Origin: Erythrobasidium yunnanense
Lineage: Eukaryota > Basidiomycota > Cystobasidiomycetes > Erythrobasidiales > Erythrobasidiaceae
Direction of reading: 5' to 3'
NCBI GenBank assembly: GCA_001600175.1
Contig: BCJC01000001.1
Span: 3,581,652 to 3,645,651 of the forward strand
Length of the DNA: 64,000 bases
Of this stretch, positions 62,801-64,000 are shown one piece after another. Positions within the stretch are counted from its first letter, which is position 1. Each line of letters starts with the position of its first letter. The notes beneath the pieces were generated by a model. That model saw nothing but the letters and a program-made list of their open reading frames with translations, was not told the origin of the DNA and made no database searches. Made by a program: the position numbers and the translations under genes.

Positions 62801-63416
62801 GGCATTGTGCTCTCGAGGAACTTCTGGTCTCAGAGAGCACAAGCCGGACAAGGTGCTACTGCCGACTTTAACGACTGTGAGCTCGACAGAAAAGTCGGAT
62901 TAGCTATATCAGTGAAGCTGATGATCATGTCTGGACAGACGTACAGTGGTTCAGAGGACGGTGTAACGAATACTTCGAGAAAGCAGAGCTCGTCAAAGGC
63001 CGCTTGGTCGGAGATATACCCGACTCCGCGATGTTGGCAGAGAAGCTGATTTTCAATCGTGCTCTGGAGATGGTGAGGAAGTCAACTGCTTTTTCGGCTT
63101 CCAGGTGTATACTTATTGCCTATCTATCGTACAGTCTCGCGCAGCTGCTGTCAGCGAGCTCACAGGCGACAATCCGCAAGAATGTGAAATCGCATACGAT
63201 ACGGCTCTCTGGATGCTCTTCGCCATTCTTGATGATACAATGCAAGGAGGCGAGCCTGTTCAAGAGGAAGACCGTCACAATATTCAGAACTGTAAAGTGC
63301 TCTCATCCGGCCCTATAGGCAAGACGGCTGATTCCTTTGCTCCATATGCAGTCATCAAATCTATCCAGGGCAGACTTGATGCTCTACGGCGCAAGATACG
63401 CTCCTCAGCAACATAG
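59867..63416 (+). CDS. ATG1: Autophagy-initiating serine/threonine kinase ATG1 (ULK)
   Basis: Kinase that starts autophagosome formation. The N-terminal kinase domain has [38 protein letters not shown], and [13 protein letters not shown] long Ser/Pro/Gln-rich linker follows, then the C-terminal ATG13-binding (EAT/MIT) region with [36 protein letters not shown] and [15 protein letters not shown]. Exons 59867-59992, 60092-61620 and from 61687, then one ending at 63072, 63135-63291 and 63352-63416. Introns 59993-60091 (99 nt) and 61621-61686 (66 nt) have no stop. Between about 62800 and 62920 the frame must change from [15 protein letters not shown] to [13 protein letters not shown], so an intron lies there. 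I could not place it with certainty. Confidence 0.92.
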
Positions 63417-63950
63417 ATTCAGCCTACTGCCACTTTTCTTCCTTCCCTCGATTCTGCCTTCGCTGTTCTTACGTCTTCTTTACGTGGTCTCAGGCGGTCT
63501 TCAACAGTTGTCTGTACAGTATCAGCTTCTTCGATCAATTTCCGTCGTTACTTTAGTTCATGTTGATGATTTTTCTTACCTGGTACCAGCCGTTCCCCCT
63601 ACCTGTATCATAGCGACGTTCACTACATGCATTTTCTCCTGCTCTGGCCAGCACTACTAACCTTCTAATCTCGCTGCAGACATCCCTCGGTGATCACCCT
63701 GTCAGATCCTCCGCCATCTCCGGGCAATCTATTTATGGTTAATTAGGCGCGACACGCGTTCTTCCTCGATTCTCCAGGTTTTCGCATGACATTTTCCTCC
63801 ATGAATCGGAGCACCGTGGGAGATCTCCAGATTACTGACCGTGCGCGCTGCACGCTGCCCGAACCCAGATGTTGCAGCTTGGATTCGGCCAGTCCACTTT
63901 CTCTGGCTTCCTTGGCTTTCCTTCTTTAACGAAATCAAGCAGCCTTCCAC
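63417..63950. other. Intergenic region
   Basis: ATG1 3' flank and the promoter of the next gene, about 530 bp. C/T-rich stretches near 63420-63480 and ahead of the ATG at 63951. No other gene seen. Confidence 0.3.
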
Positions 63951-64000
63951 TATGTCGGCCATACCTATCGACGAGAAGCTCGAGAGCCCCGAATATGCAG
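63951..64000 (+). CDS. Start of a gene cut by the window end
   Basis: An ATG at 63951 opens a frame to the window edge (MSAIPIDEKLESPEYA). It follows a C/T-rich leader, as other starts here do. Too short to identify. Confidence 0.4.

Overview
The window is nuclear DNA of a fungus, most likely a basidiomycete with a compact genome. The evidence is the gene set (CHS7 chitin-synthase export chaperone, ATG1 and ATG2, NADH glutamate synthase, CFEM membrane proteins, GATA factors, UPF0014 permease) and the gene structure: dense packing, very many introns of about 40-70 nt with GT..AG ends, and several exons of 7-27 nt. A high-intron, small-genome lineage such as Pucciniomycotina (Mixia-like) or Ustilaginomycotina would fit, but that is inference. 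No tRNA, rRNA, transposon or CRISPR array was seen.

Layout. 1-4.1 kb: 3' part of an MFS drug/amino-acid transporter, then two small cysteine-rich proteins flanking an unresolved minus-strand gene. 4.6-7.1 kb: choline-transporter-like PNS1 protein. 7.5-12.3 kb: two divergent single-pass membrane proteins with an 8-cysteine CFEM ectodomain. 12.5-14.6 kb: divergent permease and ATPase genes of a FetA/FetB (STAR1/STAR2)-type ABC transporter. 15-21.8 kb: a single-pass membrane protein, CHS7 and a GAF-domain protein. 22-26.1 kb: MCM5 and a small mitochondrial protein. 26.4-33.5 kb (minus): ATG2 and YPT1. 34.0-35.2 kb: a relic of the glutamate synthase gene and a small orphan gene. 35.5-42.8 kb: full GLT1. 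43.1-46.3 kb: a coiled-coil protein ending in a VEFS (SUZ12-type) box. 46.3-47.7 kb (minus): CNS1/TTC4 co-chaperone. 48.2-52.0 kb: two tandem GATA-finger genes. 52.3-59.5 kb (minus): complex I NDUFA12, a Gfo/Idh/MocA oxidoreductase and a large disordered protein. 59.9-63.4 kb: ATG1 kinase. The last 50 bases start another gene.

Themes. Autophagy and membrane traffic recur (ATG1, ATG2, YPT1, CHS7), and there are several paired or duplicated genes: small Cys proteins, CFEM proteins, ABC permease/ATPase, GATA factors, and GLT1 with its relic. Exon models were built by hand from splice-site consensus, reading-frame phase and family conservation. Where the phases of a whole gene closed, the model is given as coordinates. 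Where they did not (5' ends of both CFEM genes and the second GATA gene, the middle of the ATG1 3' end, the gene at 2.7-3.4 kb), this is stated.
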